A stretch of 64,000 nucleotides of DNA from Phytophthora colocasiae (GCA_018806915.1 JAGKQI010000005.1:124001-188000); one strand, 5' to 3'; shown: positions 17,625 through 27,046, counted from the first letter of the stretch. Numbers and translations are program-made. The notes: generated by a model from the letters alone, not told the origin.

Positions 17625-18106
17625 ATGTTCCCCATACCGTGCCAAGCTCCATCGGCAACCTACCGTGCCAAGCTCCATCGGCAACCTCACCGCGTCGGGC
17701 AAAAAATCTGTCACTCTCCCAACGTGCAGTTGGCAGTGGTCAACCTTATCCGTGCGTCACTGAAAATCAAGAAGCGACCTCGTCTTTCGTCACCTTCTGC
17801 ACGGCATCCATCCGCGAACTGCCACAATACTTTCGCCCCGAAGGCTGCTATAGATCCCGACGTTGTCTACAACATTCGGAAGCTGATTGATCGGCACGGA
17901 AATCCCCCCCCCCACACACACACACGTGTCCTATCTTGTGGAATCGGATGTCAAGCCATGTCAGTTGAGCTGGGAGTGGCCGGAAAACCTGACAGGCGTC
18001 TTCTGGGGCATCGACCAAGTGAATAAGTGCGGCAGCTCCCTGTCGCTCAACACATTTTATGGAACGACGTATCGTGACGCAGCATACTCGGAGGAGAGTC
18101 TTTGCT
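17625..18106 (+). pseudogene. R1 plus-strand gene, copy 1, 5' part
   Basis: This is homologous to 33726-34207. It ends abruptly at 18106 inside the coding region; its 3' part lies inverted at 21342-20829. The C-run plus CA-run at about 17907-17925 differs in length from copy 2 and falls at a frame change. Confidence 0.7.
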
Positions 18107-18761
18107 ATCTTCGAAGCTGCGGGGGTTGTGACGGAATGTCTCAGTTCTGGCCACGCCAGCTCGTAAGCCTTCCATGAAGACGGTCACGGCGACCACCTCG
18201 GGTAGAGGGTCGGCAGTCATGCCGACGATGAGAGTGCGCAGGACATAGTCCACCAGATCCTTCTTGTCCTGGCGACAAGCAAAGAAGCGTGACCGCACGC
18301 GATACGCCTGGTTAGGCGAAGCAAACACTTGCGTGAGTTTGGCCTTTAGCTCGCCCCACGTGGGGAAGGCCGCTTCCACCGACGTCCCAGACGTCAATGC
18401 CCATTCTCGTGTTCGTCCTTCGAGCTTAGAGATAGCGAACGCTACGCGTTGTCCCTCCAACTGGAGCATAGTGGCCCCCATGGCCATTTCGACCTCTCTG
18501 GTCCACAACAGGTGGTTCTCCCCTTCCTTCCCATGGAAGTCTTCACGCGAGCGTGACGGGCTTGGCTCTCGGAGCAGGGGTACTCCCTTTTACATTCCGC
18601 TGAATGTGTTCAACGAGAGCGTTCTCGTACGAGGCAAATGCCTCCAGGCGCGCGTTGACGGCATCCGGCCCTTGAGACGCAAGGTGCGCCATACCTTCAG
18701 GGCCTAGCAAGGACGTAAGCTTGTTAAGCGTATCCCGCTGACTCGGAGTCAAGTGAGCGTA

Positions 18762-20328
18762 CAGTGCACGCCGGAATTATAAACGCACCAGAAAATTGAC
18801 TTTCCTGAAAACCATCTTCAGTGTTTCCAGCCAAACCAACCCTTACAGACTACTGGACGACAATAGAAAACGTATGCAAAACGGAGAAATGGAAAAGCTG
18901 GTGTCGTTCAAGAGCAATCGGCAAAAAACATGTTTTGGCTCGGGTCAAAAGTATAAACGCACTCTACTTGCCAAAATTGGTTGGGCTCTAGTAGGGAGTC
19001 TTCGAGCCTTTCAGCAACCGTGTCGCTTCCAGTCGCTTAGGAACACTCCTAACTAACTTTTTAATGTACGTTGGATCAATTCGAGACCACTCTAACTTGA
19101 TCTGTTTGATCAAATCGGCGGCCCTCTCAAATTGGCGACCGTTTGCATATACTTTGCGAGCCAGAAGTCCCCAAACGTTCTCTATGATGTTGAGATCGGG
19201 GCTCTTCGCCGGCCATGGTAGCGTAGTAATGTTATTTACCGCGAGGAAGTCCTTCGTGAGTCTTGCCGAGTGAATGGACGCGTTATCGTGCTGAAATATT
19301 GGGTCCAAATCGCCAATATTCGACTTAAGTTCTCTCATGTAAGGTAGCAAGCTGCTGCGAAGAGTTTCAGTGTAGTTGCTAGCACCTTGCTTGCCCTTTA
19401 AAAAGACGATCTCGGTGTTGCCGTACCAGTTCACCCCTGCCCAAATCATGACGCTTCCCCCACCGTTCACCCGCTTCGACATGTATTTCGGCTCGGCTCG
19501 CATGTCATGCCAGTAGTAACGGAACCCATCAGGGCCATCCAAATTGAACTTCTTTTCGTCTGTGAACACCACGCGCCGCCAGAATACGCGTTTGCCACGG
19601 TAACGTTCCGCAAAAGCCACTCGAGCCTTCTTGTGGTGAGGCTTGATGGTTGGAGTGAGTTTGCGTTTAGCAAATGTGATGTAGCGGTGTTTACGCAGCA
19701 CACGTAGCACGGTAGACTTACTAGGACGGCATGGCAAATGACTAGATATGTGGGAAGCTGATAGATTTCGCGCTACAGCCAGCCAAACAACACGCCTCGA
19801 CTCTCGGTCATTCAATTTTGGCCTTCTCCTGGTTCTCTTGGTCACTAATGAAGCATTGCCGCGCTTTAAGTAGTTCCTTATAGCCGTCTCACTGCGTCCA
19901 ATCTCATTTGCCACTGCTCTGTTGCTTTTTCCATCTCTTAGCAGCTTGTTTATCTTCATGCATTCTTCCTGGCTTAACTGCTTGCCGCGAGGCATAGTTG
20001 TCACCTCCCCAAAAAAACAAGTGGTGGTATCTGAAACGTTTTTCAAACCGCTATTTATCTGTTTCATTTATTACCAATAAGACCGCTTATATTTCGTTTA
20101 TTACCGCCCGTAATAAAAAACTGACCAGTGCGTTTATACTTTTGACCCGAGCCAAAACATGATTTTTGCCGATTGCTCTTGAACGACACCAGCTTTTCCA
20201 TTTCTCCGTTTTGCATACGTTTTCTATTGTCGTCCAGTAGTCTGTAAGGGTTGGTTCGGCTGGAAACACTGAAGATGGTTTTCAGGAAAGTCAATTTTCT
20301 GGTGCGTTTATAATTCCGGCGTGCACTG
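18762..20328 (-). mobile_element. Tc1/mariner element, nearly intact
   Basis: It has TA target duplications (18760-18761, 20329-20330), ends CAGTGCACGCCGG, and long inverted repeats of about 207 bases (18762-18968 and 20122-20328). It encodes one full-length DD34E transposase. It sits in gag of gypsy B, and the MITE at 51451 shares the terminal CAGTGC(A/G)CGCC. Confidence 0.92.
18988..19995 (-). CDS. Tc1-type transposase, DD34E
   Basis: The likely start is ATG 19995 (MPRGKQLSQEECMKINKLL), giving 335 residues, a usual Tc1 length; the frame is open 24 codons further up but those lie toward the inverted repeat. An N-terminal paired helix-turn-helix region (NRAVANEIGRSETAIRNYLKR; then a second one, RNLSASHISSHL) binds the repeats. 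The catalytic triad is visible: D in VVFTDEKKFNLDG, D in IFQHDNASIH, and E in SPDLNIIENVWG. There are exactly 34 residues between the second D and the E, which defines the Tc1 branch. It cuts and pastes into TA sites. No stop or shift interrupts it, so the copy could be active or very young. Confidence 0.93.
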   Translation of the reverse strand: MPRGKQLSQEECMKINKLLRDGKSNRAVANEIGRSETAIRNYLKRGNASLVTKRTRRRPKLNDRESRRVVWLAVARNLSASHISSHLPCRPSKSTVLRVLRKHRYITFAKRKLTPTIKPHHKKARVAFAERYRGKRVFWRRVVFTDEKKFNLDGPDGFRYYWHDMRAEPKYMSKRVNGGGSVMIWAGVNWYGNTEIVFLKGKQGASNYTETLRSSLLPYMRELKSNIGDLDPIFQHDNASIHSARLTKDFLAVNNITTLPWPAKSPDLNIIENVWGLLARKVYANGRQFERAADLIKQIKLEWSRIDPTYIKKLVRSVPKRLEATRLLKGSKTPY

Positions 20329-20391
20329 TACGCTTCTGGCTCCATTCTCACAGAGAAACAGTCTTCAACTCAGGAGTTGGATTGACTACAA

Positions 20392-20400
20392 GTGCTACCA
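20392..20400 (-). other. Primer-binding site of gypsy B
   Basis: On the minus strand TGGTAGCAC stands two bases after the LTR end; initiator-Met type like the site at 2060. Confidence 0.65.
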
Positions 20401-20402
20401 GA

Positions 20403-20823
20403 TGCAGCGGGGCTGCGTAGGTGTGCACGGCACAGAGGAAGTTTAGTTGACTCGTAGAGTTCTGCTTGCAAGGCACTAGCCTTCGGTTCCATACAAGAAC
20501 CAAGTAGTCCACTAAATACGGGACTCACACAACCAGTGTCCATATAATAAAGCAACTAATACTAATTATGTAAGATGCAAACTGAATTATATTGACTTTT
20601 ATTGCACTAGTCCTAAATGTAATGGATTTAGTATCTAGCATACTAAATCCTAACAAAATGCAATGTGTGGTTCTCAGCCACACACCCCCCCCCTCCTCAC
20701 ATGGGTACATGTGACGTGTGAGATACGATGTGTCATACACCGATCTGTGACGTGTGACCTGGCCGGTGTACATACCACACCAAAATGTAGCCAAGGCGCG
20801 CAGCGCCGCGTAACCCCGTTACA
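20403..20823 (-). repeat. 5' LTR of gypsy B (inverted by the rearrangement)
   Basis: It starts TGTAACGGGG at 20823 and ends GCTGCA at 20403. It differs from the 3' LTR (32029-32455) by roughly nine substitutions and a microsatellite (C-run here, TG repeat there). The adjoining five bases TGGGT (20828-20824) match TGGTT after the 3' LTR (32456-32460) with one mismatch, so they are a likely target duplication. Confidence 0.85.
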
Positions 20824-20828
20824 ACCCA

Positions 20829-21342
20829 TGTCTTCCCTAAATTCACTTTCTGTTCTTCTTATTCTTCTTCGTTTTGTTCGAGCGATTGAGAGGCGGTGGG
20901 GCAATACGATAAAGAGCATGCACCTTCGTCACGTACTCCACATAGTTAAGCGGCTCCAAATAACACGGATGGTCTTGGGATTCGGTGAAGCCGTCGATGA
21001 TCAACGGTGGTTGATTCGGGCCGCGCGCAACCAATGTGACACAGTGTTCGATGACGTCATGTGCGATATGGGCGATGTAGTAGCCAGGTGTCAACGCCAG
21101 AGCGATTTCTTCAAGCTTTGTAATGGACGGTACGGACTGGTTCAGCTGCTTCTTGAACAACTCAACGTAGTCCAAATGAACGTCATCCCGACGAAGGAAC
21201 TTGAAGAAGGCGTCGATGTCTCGTGTCAATACACCGTCAGGAAAATCGTTTTTCTGCTCGGCGCAGAACCTGCTCCAGTGGTCACGGTTGACCAGTTCTA
21301 AACGCCCTAGTCCGAAACATGCGCCTTGGAACGCGAAGAGGA
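20829..21342 (-). pseudogene. R1 plus-strand gene, copy 1, 3' part (inverted)
   Basis: On the minus strand it encodes LVNRDHWSRFCAEQKNDFPDG through GYYIAHIAHDVIEHCVTL and LIIDGF, nearly identical to codons in the copy at 34208-34720. It is separated from its 5' part (17625-18106) by the inversion. Confidence 0.8.
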
Positions 21343-21567
21343 GCTGTCAGCGTGGCATTGAATGCCGAACACAATTTTAAGTTGTCGAGGGTCGGTGCTA
21401 GCACAGGGTGTGGTGGATCTGAGCCCATGGACCTCAGCTATGCTGAAGATGAGGTAGCTGAGCTACGAGCTGCGATGCAGCGTATGAGCACCCACCGGCG
21501 CTATACATGCGGCAGTCCCTCACATCTGAGGCCCAACCGCCCTCTGCGCAAAGGGCGCGCCGGCTAG
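21343..21567 (+). pseudogene. gag: Gag of gypsy B, 3' part
   Basis: This continues the Gag domain from 18107 (AVSVALNAEHNFKLSR), then the conserved GGSEPMDLSYAEDE and a degenerate zinc knuckle (RYTCGSPSHLRP, where the expected first Cys pair and last Cys are not clear). It ends TAG 21565-21567. Confidence 0.8.
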
Positions 21568-21568
21568 A

Positions 21569-22198
21569 ATGGCTGCAATCCCTTCGCGGGTCCCGCGTTT
21601 TGGGCTCTGCCCAGAGAAACGACGGCTCCCAGTAGACGCGGGGCGGTCTACTGGAGAAGAACTGAGGTCTGCAATGCGTGAGAGGCACTGGGGCTCAGCC
21701 CCGAAGAGCTCCGTGCTCTTGAATACGGAACGTGTGAGCAAGCAGGGCTTGCAGGTCGTCCAGGTGGACGTGAAGGGCTTCGAGAAGCCGAGGATCGTGT
21801 TGATCGATTCGGGGGCGTCTGGCAACTACGTCAGACGCTCCAACGTTGAAGGTAGTCAGCAATATGCTGAGGCGCTTCGAGCGCGAAGAGGTGACACAGT
21901 CACAGTCCGTCTAGCGACGGGCGTCCGTGTCACGGTGGCCAAGGTCCCCATGGACCTGCAGCTGAAGTTCTTGGACTTCGATAGCGTGGAACGCTGCTTG
22001 GTCCTGGACCTGGATTCGAGGTACGACCTCATCCTTGGCATGGCGTGGCTGGAGCGCCACGAGCCATGGATTGATTGGAGGTTGAAGACCTTAGGTGCTA
22101 CGCACTTCTCTCGTAGTGGAGCTTTGGCGAGTCATGACCCATCTCTGCTAGGAAGCAGAAGCGCTATTGGCGCGAGCATCGAGCCGAGTCGGCTATGA
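21569..22198 (+). CDS. pro: Protease of gypsy B
   Basis: This is a 209-codon frame, shifted relative to gag, without an ATG needed if made as a Gag fusion. The active site is LIDSGASGNYVRRSN (about 21803-21845), followed by LRARRGDTVTVRLATGV and the flap-like LILGMAWLERHEPWIDW. It is an aspartic protease for polyprotein maturation. I see no slippery heptamer at the gag-pro overlap here, unlike A and D. Confidence 0.85.
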   Translation: MAAIPSRVPRFGLCPEKRRLPVDAGRSTGEELRSAMRERHWGSAPKSSVLLNTERVSKQGLQVVQVDVKGFEKPRIVLIDSGASGNYVRRSNVEGSQQYAEALRARRGDTVTVRLATGVRVTVAKVPMDLQLKFLDFDSVERCLVLDLDSRYDLILGMAWLERHEPWIDWRLKTLGATHFSRSGALASHDPSLLGSRSAIGASIEPSRL

Positions 22199-22310
22199 TG
22201 CTGGAAGTCGGTGTTTCCGAGTTAGTGGACAGCACCGAGTGCGAGGACCGCAGTCCTGTTGAGCGCGTAGCGCTGGTTGACAGTGAGTCAACGTGTGGGA
22301 TAAGCTCACG

Positions 22311-22395
22311 TAACCCCTGTGGGGCGGCACGTACTCCGTCGAGTGATACTGGTCGTGGACCAAGTCGATCGCTGAGTGTCTCTGACACTGGACCT
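22311..22395 (+). repeat. Linker tandem repeat of gypsy B, unit 1
   Basis: This is the first of about 3.4 units of roughly 95 bases in the protease-RT linker; the others are at 26766-26857, 26858-26945 and a partial one from 26946. A unit encodes CAAARTPSSD..GRPSQSLSVTDTGPG. The hAT element inserted at the end of unit 1. Gypsy A also has repeats at the same place in its polyprotein, with unrelated sequence. Confidence 0.7.
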
Positions 22396-22425
22396 GTTAC
22401 GGTTAGTGTTGTTAAAATAGTTACC

Positions 22426-22484
22426 GGTAATTACCCTTGTTACCAGGGGAAATATTTACCCGCGGTAATTACCCGGTAATTACC
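22426..22484. repeat. Left subterminal palindromes GGTAATTACC x3
   Basis: Perfect copies lie at 22426-22435, 22464-22473 and 22475-22484, mirrored by three at 26670-26679, 26684-26693 and 26721-26730. They are probable transposase-binding sites, by analogy with subterminal motifs in Ac-like hAT elements. Confidence 0.75.
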
Positions 22485-22570
22485 CCGGTAAGTGTTTACT
22501 TGACATCGAAATCTTCGTGTAGAAGATTGCATTTTGACATTGCACTCAAGCGACTAGAGATTGACGATAG

Positions 22571-24562
22571 GGGGGGAAACGACATGACATTTGGACCCAT
22601 TTCCGCGTCATTAACCCTGCGGTGAAGGGGGAGAAGCAGCACCCTGACGTCCAATGTAAATACTGCGGCAAGCCCATCAGAAATGCTCAACGGAAGAAGA
22701 ATCTTGCTGATCATCTTAGCAACCCCAAAAAGTGCGGCAATGCACCTCATGACATCGTCACGGCTTTCGGTACTCGATCTCCAGCGAATCCGCGCACACG
22801 ACGTCAGCTATTCACTGGTGGTGGACGCTACTTACTTGGTCAGACCTCGGAAAGTTTTGTTTCACAAGAGGAGCTCGAGTTAGATTTTGCTGAACTATTC
22901 TACGCTACTGGGATACCGTTCCGGATCGTAGAGGACCCCGCCGTGAAGCGATTCTTTAGCAAAGCGTGCCCTTCGTTCCGGTTGCCATCGCGTCAGCGCA
23001 TTGCTGGCCCCTTGCTTGAGGCAACGTACAAAAAGCGCAAGGTGGACGTCATTGAGCAGATCAAGCAGCAGCAGTACTTGGCACTGTCAACAGACGGGTG
23101 GTCAGATGCAAATAACTCTAGCATCGTGAATTTTATGCTAGTTTCACCAACGATGAAACCAGTTTTTTGGTCATCCGTTAACACGGGAGAAGAGGAGCAT
23201 ACAGGCGTGTACATTGCTGCCTGCATTGATCGTGTCATCGAGGAGGTGGAGACAGCTATTGGAAGAAAGAGAGCTATTTGCGCTGTCGTTACTGATAATG
23301 CAAGAAATATGAAGTCAGCGTGGAAGGAAGTGCAGACCAAGAGGCCCTATGTCTACTGCAACGGATGTGCAGCGCATGCTTTCAATCTGCTAATGAAAGA
23401 CGTCATGAAGATTAGCCGGCTTGCTGATGTACGCGATGACTCCAAAAGTGTGGCAAAGTTCGTCCGCGCGAGACACGGACTGCTGGATCGTTTTCGGTCT
23501 CAGCAAACGGCCATTCTAAAAAAGGGTGAGAGGCGAATAGCTCTATGTGTACCCATCCCGACACGATGGTACACTGTCGAGAAATGCATCCGCAGTGTTT
23601 CCAGAAATGAAAGTGTCATCCGCTCTACCTTTGCCGACACACAACTTCTGAAACGCTACAACGCCAAAGCGCAAAGACCAGAAGCGGACCGTGTTGCAGC
23701 AATAGTTGCAGATGATGAACGTTGGGCTGAAGCAAAACGGACACTGGATTTATTAACGCCAATCAACAAAAGCCTAGCTGTCTGCGAAAGTGACAACACT
23801 TACTTATCCTCCATCTACTCAGAGTTCGTCAACCTCAATGAGAGTGCGGCATACAGTGTGCCTGTCGCCAAAGTCAGCATGGAAGACAAGGCCAAATACG
23901 CTGAGATTCAGCGTGAAATTCTGGACTTGATTGAAAGCCGCCGAGAATTCATTATGTCAAGTTCGATGCGCGTCGCGTACTTGCTGGACCAGACCACAGA
24001 TATCACGAAGTTTTCTACTGCAAACGACCCAAGGGAAGAAGGTGATCTCGCCCTAGCCATGCGCGAACTCGTTGACATGGCGAAAGGTTCTGCAACTGAC
24101 CCGGACACAGTGAAAAAATATGAAGCCGCAGTTGAAGCCTGGACATGCCAACGGTTTACATGGGCAGAACAAGGAATTGCACCATCTACTATACCAATGG
24201 CGCCTTCTAGTTACTGGAAGATACACGGTCGCTCGGCGTTTCCGCTGCTGAAACCAGTTGCCGATATGATGTTTGCCATTCCAACGTCATCCGCGTCAAG
24301 CGAACGGTGTTGGAGCATTTACGAGTTTATCCACTCCAAGAGAAGAAATCGGCTACACGCATCGAAAGTAGAGAAACTCGTATTTATTTACTCGAACTTG
24401 GTCCTGCGAACGGATGAACCGATTCGAGATCACTTGGCCGATGACATGTATCCAGACGCACACGATGGTGATATGCACATGCTTGATGGAGACGATGAGG
24501 AAGACATGATAGCTGATGGCGAAAACGCCGATGGGAGTACGATGTCGGATATTGACATGTAA
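22571..24562 (+). CDS. hAT transposase with BED zinc finger
   Basis: The open frame runs from 22571 after TAG 22568; there is no ATG before the BED finger, so a short upstream exon or a non-standard start is likely. Domains: BED finger (WTHFRVINP, CKYCGKPI ... NLADHLSNPKKC) near the start; RNase-H-like catalytic core with LSTDGWSDANNSSIVNF and AVVTDNARNMKSAWKEV and the CAAHAFNLLMKDV motif; a helical insertion; and the C-terminal hAT dimerisation region (SSASSERCWSIYEFIHSKRR, then EKLVFIYSNLVL). At about 660 residues it has the usual length, without internal stops. It would recognise the TIR and subterminal palindromes and make 8-base duplications. Acidic C-terminus (DGDDEEDMIADGE). Confidence 0.9.
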   Translation, partial: GGKRHDIWTHFRVINPAVKGEKQHPDVQCKYCGKPIRNAQRKKNLADHLSNPKKCGNAPHDIVTAFGTRSPANPRTRRQLFTGGGRYLLGQTSESFVSQEELELDFAELFYATGIPFRIVEDPAVKRFFSKACPSFRLPSRQRIAGPLLEATYKKRKVDVIEQIKQQQYLALSTDGWSDANNSSIVNFMLVSPTMKPVFWSSVNTGEEEHTGVYIAACIDRVIEEVETAIGRKRAICAVVTDNARNMKSAWKEVQTKRPYVYCNGCAAHAFNLLMKDVMKISRLADVRDDSKSVAKFVRARHGLLDRFRSQQTAILKKGERRIALCVPIPTRWYTVEKCIRSVSRNESVIRSTFADTQLLKRYNAKAQRPEADRVAAIVADDERWAEAKRTLDLLTPINKSLAVCESDNTYLSSIYSEFVNLNESAAYSVPVAKVSMEDKAKYAEIQREILDLIESRREFIMSSSMRVAYLLDQTTDITKFSTANDPREEGDLALAMRELVDMAKGSATDPDTVKKYEAAVEAWTCQRFTWAEQGIAPSTIPMAPSSYWKIHGRSAFPLLKPVADMMFAIPTSSASSERCWSIYEFIHSKRRNRLHASKVEKLVFIYSNLVLRTDEPIRDHLADDMYPDAHDGDMHMLDGDDEEDMIADGENADGSTMSDIDM

Positions 24563-24715
24563 GCAAGTAAATTGAATAAATCTCTTTTTTGGTTGACTGT
24601 GCCTTGTACTTCTTTTCGGTGGCCTTATTGCTAGCAACAGAAGAAGACTGTGTCAGGGTCTCTTCTGTTAAGTTCCCAAGCGCTGCCAATTCCACGAGGT
24701 CTATAATGCACTCAC

Positions 24716-24982
24716 CTACTTCTTCGTCAGCACGCGATTCTTGTATTCACCCGTGATTTCTCGGACGCGAGACAGTTGCTGGTTGCCCACCATCAGGGAA
24801 ACAATCACCACGTATATCTCCTTCAGCCTCTCACTGTTATCAGCTCCCTGACTGGTCTCCTCCACTGTAAGTTCCTTTTCCTCCTGAAGTAGCATCGTAC
24901 GTTCATAGTATGCAGCCAGCACCACCTTCAGCACACTGCTGTCGTCTTTATTGAGCTTCGAAGGCGACTCCAGCTCCAACAA
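24716..24982 (-). CDS. Unrecognised 88-codon ORF inside the hAT element
   Basis: It begins MLELESPSKLNKDDSSVL and is rich in charged residues, with two helical segments (LLQEEKELTVEETSQ; IYVVIVSLMVGNQQLSRVREI) and ends KNRVLTKK. It does not look like part of the transposase or of the LRR gene fragment next to it, and may be the end of a second captured host gene. No family is recognised. Confidence 0.35.
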   Translation of the reverse strand: MLELESPSKLNKDDSSVLKVVLAAYYERTMLLQEEKELTVEETSQGADNSERLKEIYVVIVSLMVGNQQLSRVREITGEYKNRVLTKK

Positions 24983-25055
24983 CTGAATGTGGAAATGTTT
25001 CGGGAAACCTCCAACTCGTAGTGCGAAATGGGCGTCTATACATTCCTTGGCTAGT

Positions 25056-26652
25056 TCAGTTTTCTCCTTCTAGTGCTCGGCCGGAAAACTTACGAATCAC
25101 TTGGAGTGTAGCTGGGGTGGCTTTCGGATCGGAATCGTCGAGACAAGTCGCGTTTTGACAAAGCGAATTGGACAGGTCACTCTGTCCGAGGAATCCATTG
25201 CAGCAGAGTTGTCCCCCCTGGAACACCGAGAAGTGGGCGAGTGGAATGACAGGCGTGAGATCGGGAATAGTTCGCAGTAGCTTGCAGCCAGTCAACTCCA
25301 AGCGCTCAAGATTCGCGTGGCGGGTTAAAGGGGGAAGACTTGTCACGCTGTAGAGTCGGGAATAAATGATGCTCCTTAGCAGAGGAGCTCCTTCAAGTGA
25401 TGGCATTTTGATCATGCGACTTTGAATACCAAGCTGTAGGTATCTCAGCTCGATCATGTTGTTAAAGAGATCAGGAGCAAGATCACCGAGATTTTCACTT
25501 CCGACTTTCCCCTCAATTTGTCTATCAAATAAACGAAACGTTTAGTATAAACATTCAAAAGTGTAGCGATGCAAGTCGTACAGATATTGCAGTTTCCGGA
25601 ACTCTTTTGTCCACACTGGAAGCTCTTGAGTCGCACAGTTGATCAGAGAGCTACAGTACACATGACGAATAATGAGGAACTAGACAATGAATAACACTCA
25701 CTCACTTTTTAACGCACAGTAAGTTGAGGTTGTGGCAACCTCGAAGTTCCTTCGGTAGTGTCGTGAGCTGTCGGTTCACAAGTCGCAGCGTCTCCAGTGT
25801 CCCCGCAGCTGCCAAAGCCTTCACAGTATCCGTGCTGTCGACTGGGTGTGTCCACTCATAATATGTCCTTGGTGCTGGATCTCCGTCTACCAGTGCTCGA
25901 CAAGGGCAAAACTCTGCATCTCTCCACCGATAGGCAAAAACAACGCACTGCGGGTGTGAAAAGCAAACGTTTTGTGACGTTGTGATCGCTCGATGAGTAG
26001 CTAGAACGACCCCGATACTGTATGTGACGAAGAAAAGAGCAAGAAATCGAGGAACAGGTTTCTGTGGGACACCACTTTTGTCCGTCGAGGAAGAGAAGGA
26101 GAAATACACTGGTTTGAGTTCGGTGGACCCTTTTCGAGGCACGGAGGCGGGGACAATATGCTTCTGCGTCTTGATCTCCAGCAAAACGTCGACTATTCGT
26201 TTGTAGCGGTAGCTGAAGGCGAGATTCATCCCAATCCGAAGGAACAAATCCGTGTAGTCGAGAATCCGGAGGGAGTCGAAAGAAGCGCGAAAGAGAGCGA
26301 TCTCCGCTGGGTTGGCGAACATCCGAGCTCTCCGCTCGAACGTTCCTACGGGTAGAAGCTCCATGTTGATGGCGAAAACCGCGCGATCGTAGTGAAAATT
26401 ATGTGAACAAAAACTCAGAACTGTGAGCGGGTAGATGATGGTAGAACCAAAATCGAAGAGCGAGTCCACGAGGATTTCAGCTAACGCCGTGAACTTGTTA
26501 AAGACGATGCCAACCACACACGAAAGCGTGAGTTGCGCCAGTGTAAGCTGTTTACGTGCTTGACGGACCGACGGCGCCGACTGCTGCGCCTCTAAGCCCC
26601 ACGTGCGGGCATTGGTAATTTTTTGTCTTGTTATTGTCAGTTTTAAAATCAA
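25056..26652 (-). pseudogene. Captured fragment of an LRR membrane protein gene
   Basis: Exon 1 (26652 to 25706) has hydrophobic spans (LTLSCVVGIVFNKFTALAEI ... TIIYPLTVLSFC; FLALFFVTYSIGVVLATH), then CVVFAYRWRDAEFCPCRALV, YEWTHPVD and the start of leucine-rich repeats (LETLRLVNRQLTTLPKELRGC). A 55-base GT-AG intron (25705-25651) joins to LINCATQELPVWTKEFRKLQ. Further repeats follow (NNMIELRYLQLGIQSRM, LERLELTGCKLLRTIPDL) and a Cys-rich end (CCNGFLGQSDLSNSLCQ). The plan matches a Phytophthora family of membrane LRR proteins. The N-terminus is missing and the frame near 25540 does not join cleanly, so it is a non-functional piece lying wholly within the hAT ends, opposite in direction to the transposase. 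Confidence 0.75.
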
Positions 26653-26669
26653 ACCCGAAATTACCCAAA

Positions 26670-26730
26670 GGTAATTACCTAGCGGTAATTACCGCGATTT
26701 ACCCAGTTACCTAATTACCCGGTAATTACC
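26670..26730. repeat. Right subterminal palindromes GGTAATTACC x3
   Basis: Perfect copies at 26670-26679, 26684-26693 and 26721-26730 mirror the left end of the hAT element. Confidence 0.75.
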
Positions 26731-26765
26731 GGGGTAAATACCAACACTAGTTACGGTCATTGATT

Positions 26766-26985
26766 GTGCAGCGGCACGTACTCCGCTGAGCGGCATCGGT
26801 CGTCGACCGAGTGGATCGCAGAGTGTCACTGACACTGGGCCTGAAGGGGCCGAAACCTGTGCGGCGGCACGTACTCCGTCTAGTGACGTCGGCGGTAGAC
26901 CGAGTCAGTCACTGAGTGTCACTGACACTGGGCCGGGCAAGGCCATAACCTGTGCGGCGGCACGTACTCCGTCAAGTGGACGTTC
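26766..26985 (+). repeat. Linker tandem repeats of gypsy B, units 2-4
   Basis: Two full units of about 90-95 bases and a partial one continue the array that starts at 22311. Each contains the string GGCACGTACTCCG. Confidence 0.7.
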
Positions 26986-27046
26986 GTCGACTAGGCGACG
27001 ACGTCGTAAGGCCCTATGGGCGAGACGCTCTGCGTCTGAGTCGTCC

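Larger units (their letters stand above)
17047..18106 (+). repeat. R1 repeat, copy 1, left part
   Basis: It is almost identical to 33147-34207 (a handful of substitutions and a different C/CA run length). It continues, after flipping 18107-21342, into 21342-20829 and then, beyond gypsy B, into 32456-33123. R1 is a head-to-tail repeat of about 2.27 kb. Confidence 0.85.
18107..20345 (-). pseudogene. gag: Gag of gypsy B, 5' part, split by Tc1 and inverted
   Basis: The ATG at 20345 begins MEPEAY; a Tc1 element is inserted after codon 6 at a TA (20329-20330 / 18760-18761). Reading resumes at 18759 (AHLTPSQRDTLNKLTSLLGPE). A frameshift occurs near 18545, after which a retrotransposon Gag domain follows (FHGKEGENHLLW, then GQRVAFAISKLEGRTREWAL, LKAKLTQVFASP, VTVFMEGLRAGVARTE), ending at RSFED where the inversion cuts it. 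The rest of Gag is at 21343 on the other strand. Confidence 0.85.
18107..21342. other. Inverted segment 1 (3.2 kb)
   Basis: Turning this segment around restores two things at once. R1 becomes continuous (the TTTGCT end at 18106 joins TCCTCTTCGCG from 21342, as in the intact copy at about 34200). B-family Gag also becomes continuous and in frame (RSFED from 18107 joins AVSVALNAEHNF at 21343). It also places the 5' LTR of B in the same orientation as its 3' LTR and next to the correct R1 target. Both outer flanks carry GCT. Confidence 0.85.
22404..26749 (+). mobile_element. hAT element carrying a captured host gene
   Basis: The perfect 8-base target duplication GTTACGGT (22396-22403, 26750-26757) is the hAT hallmark. 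Terminal inverted repeats start TAGTGTTG. Inside are a full hAT transposase (22571-24562, plus strand) and, on the minus strand, pieces of host genes (24716-26652). Both ends carry three copies of the palindrome GGTAATTACC. The element split the protease-RT linker of gypsy B. Confidence 0.93.

Noticed and set aside
24716..24982. A second hAT protein
   Set aside because: No hAT family with such a second gene is known to me and it lies beside a captured host gene fragment; kept only as an unrecognised ORF.
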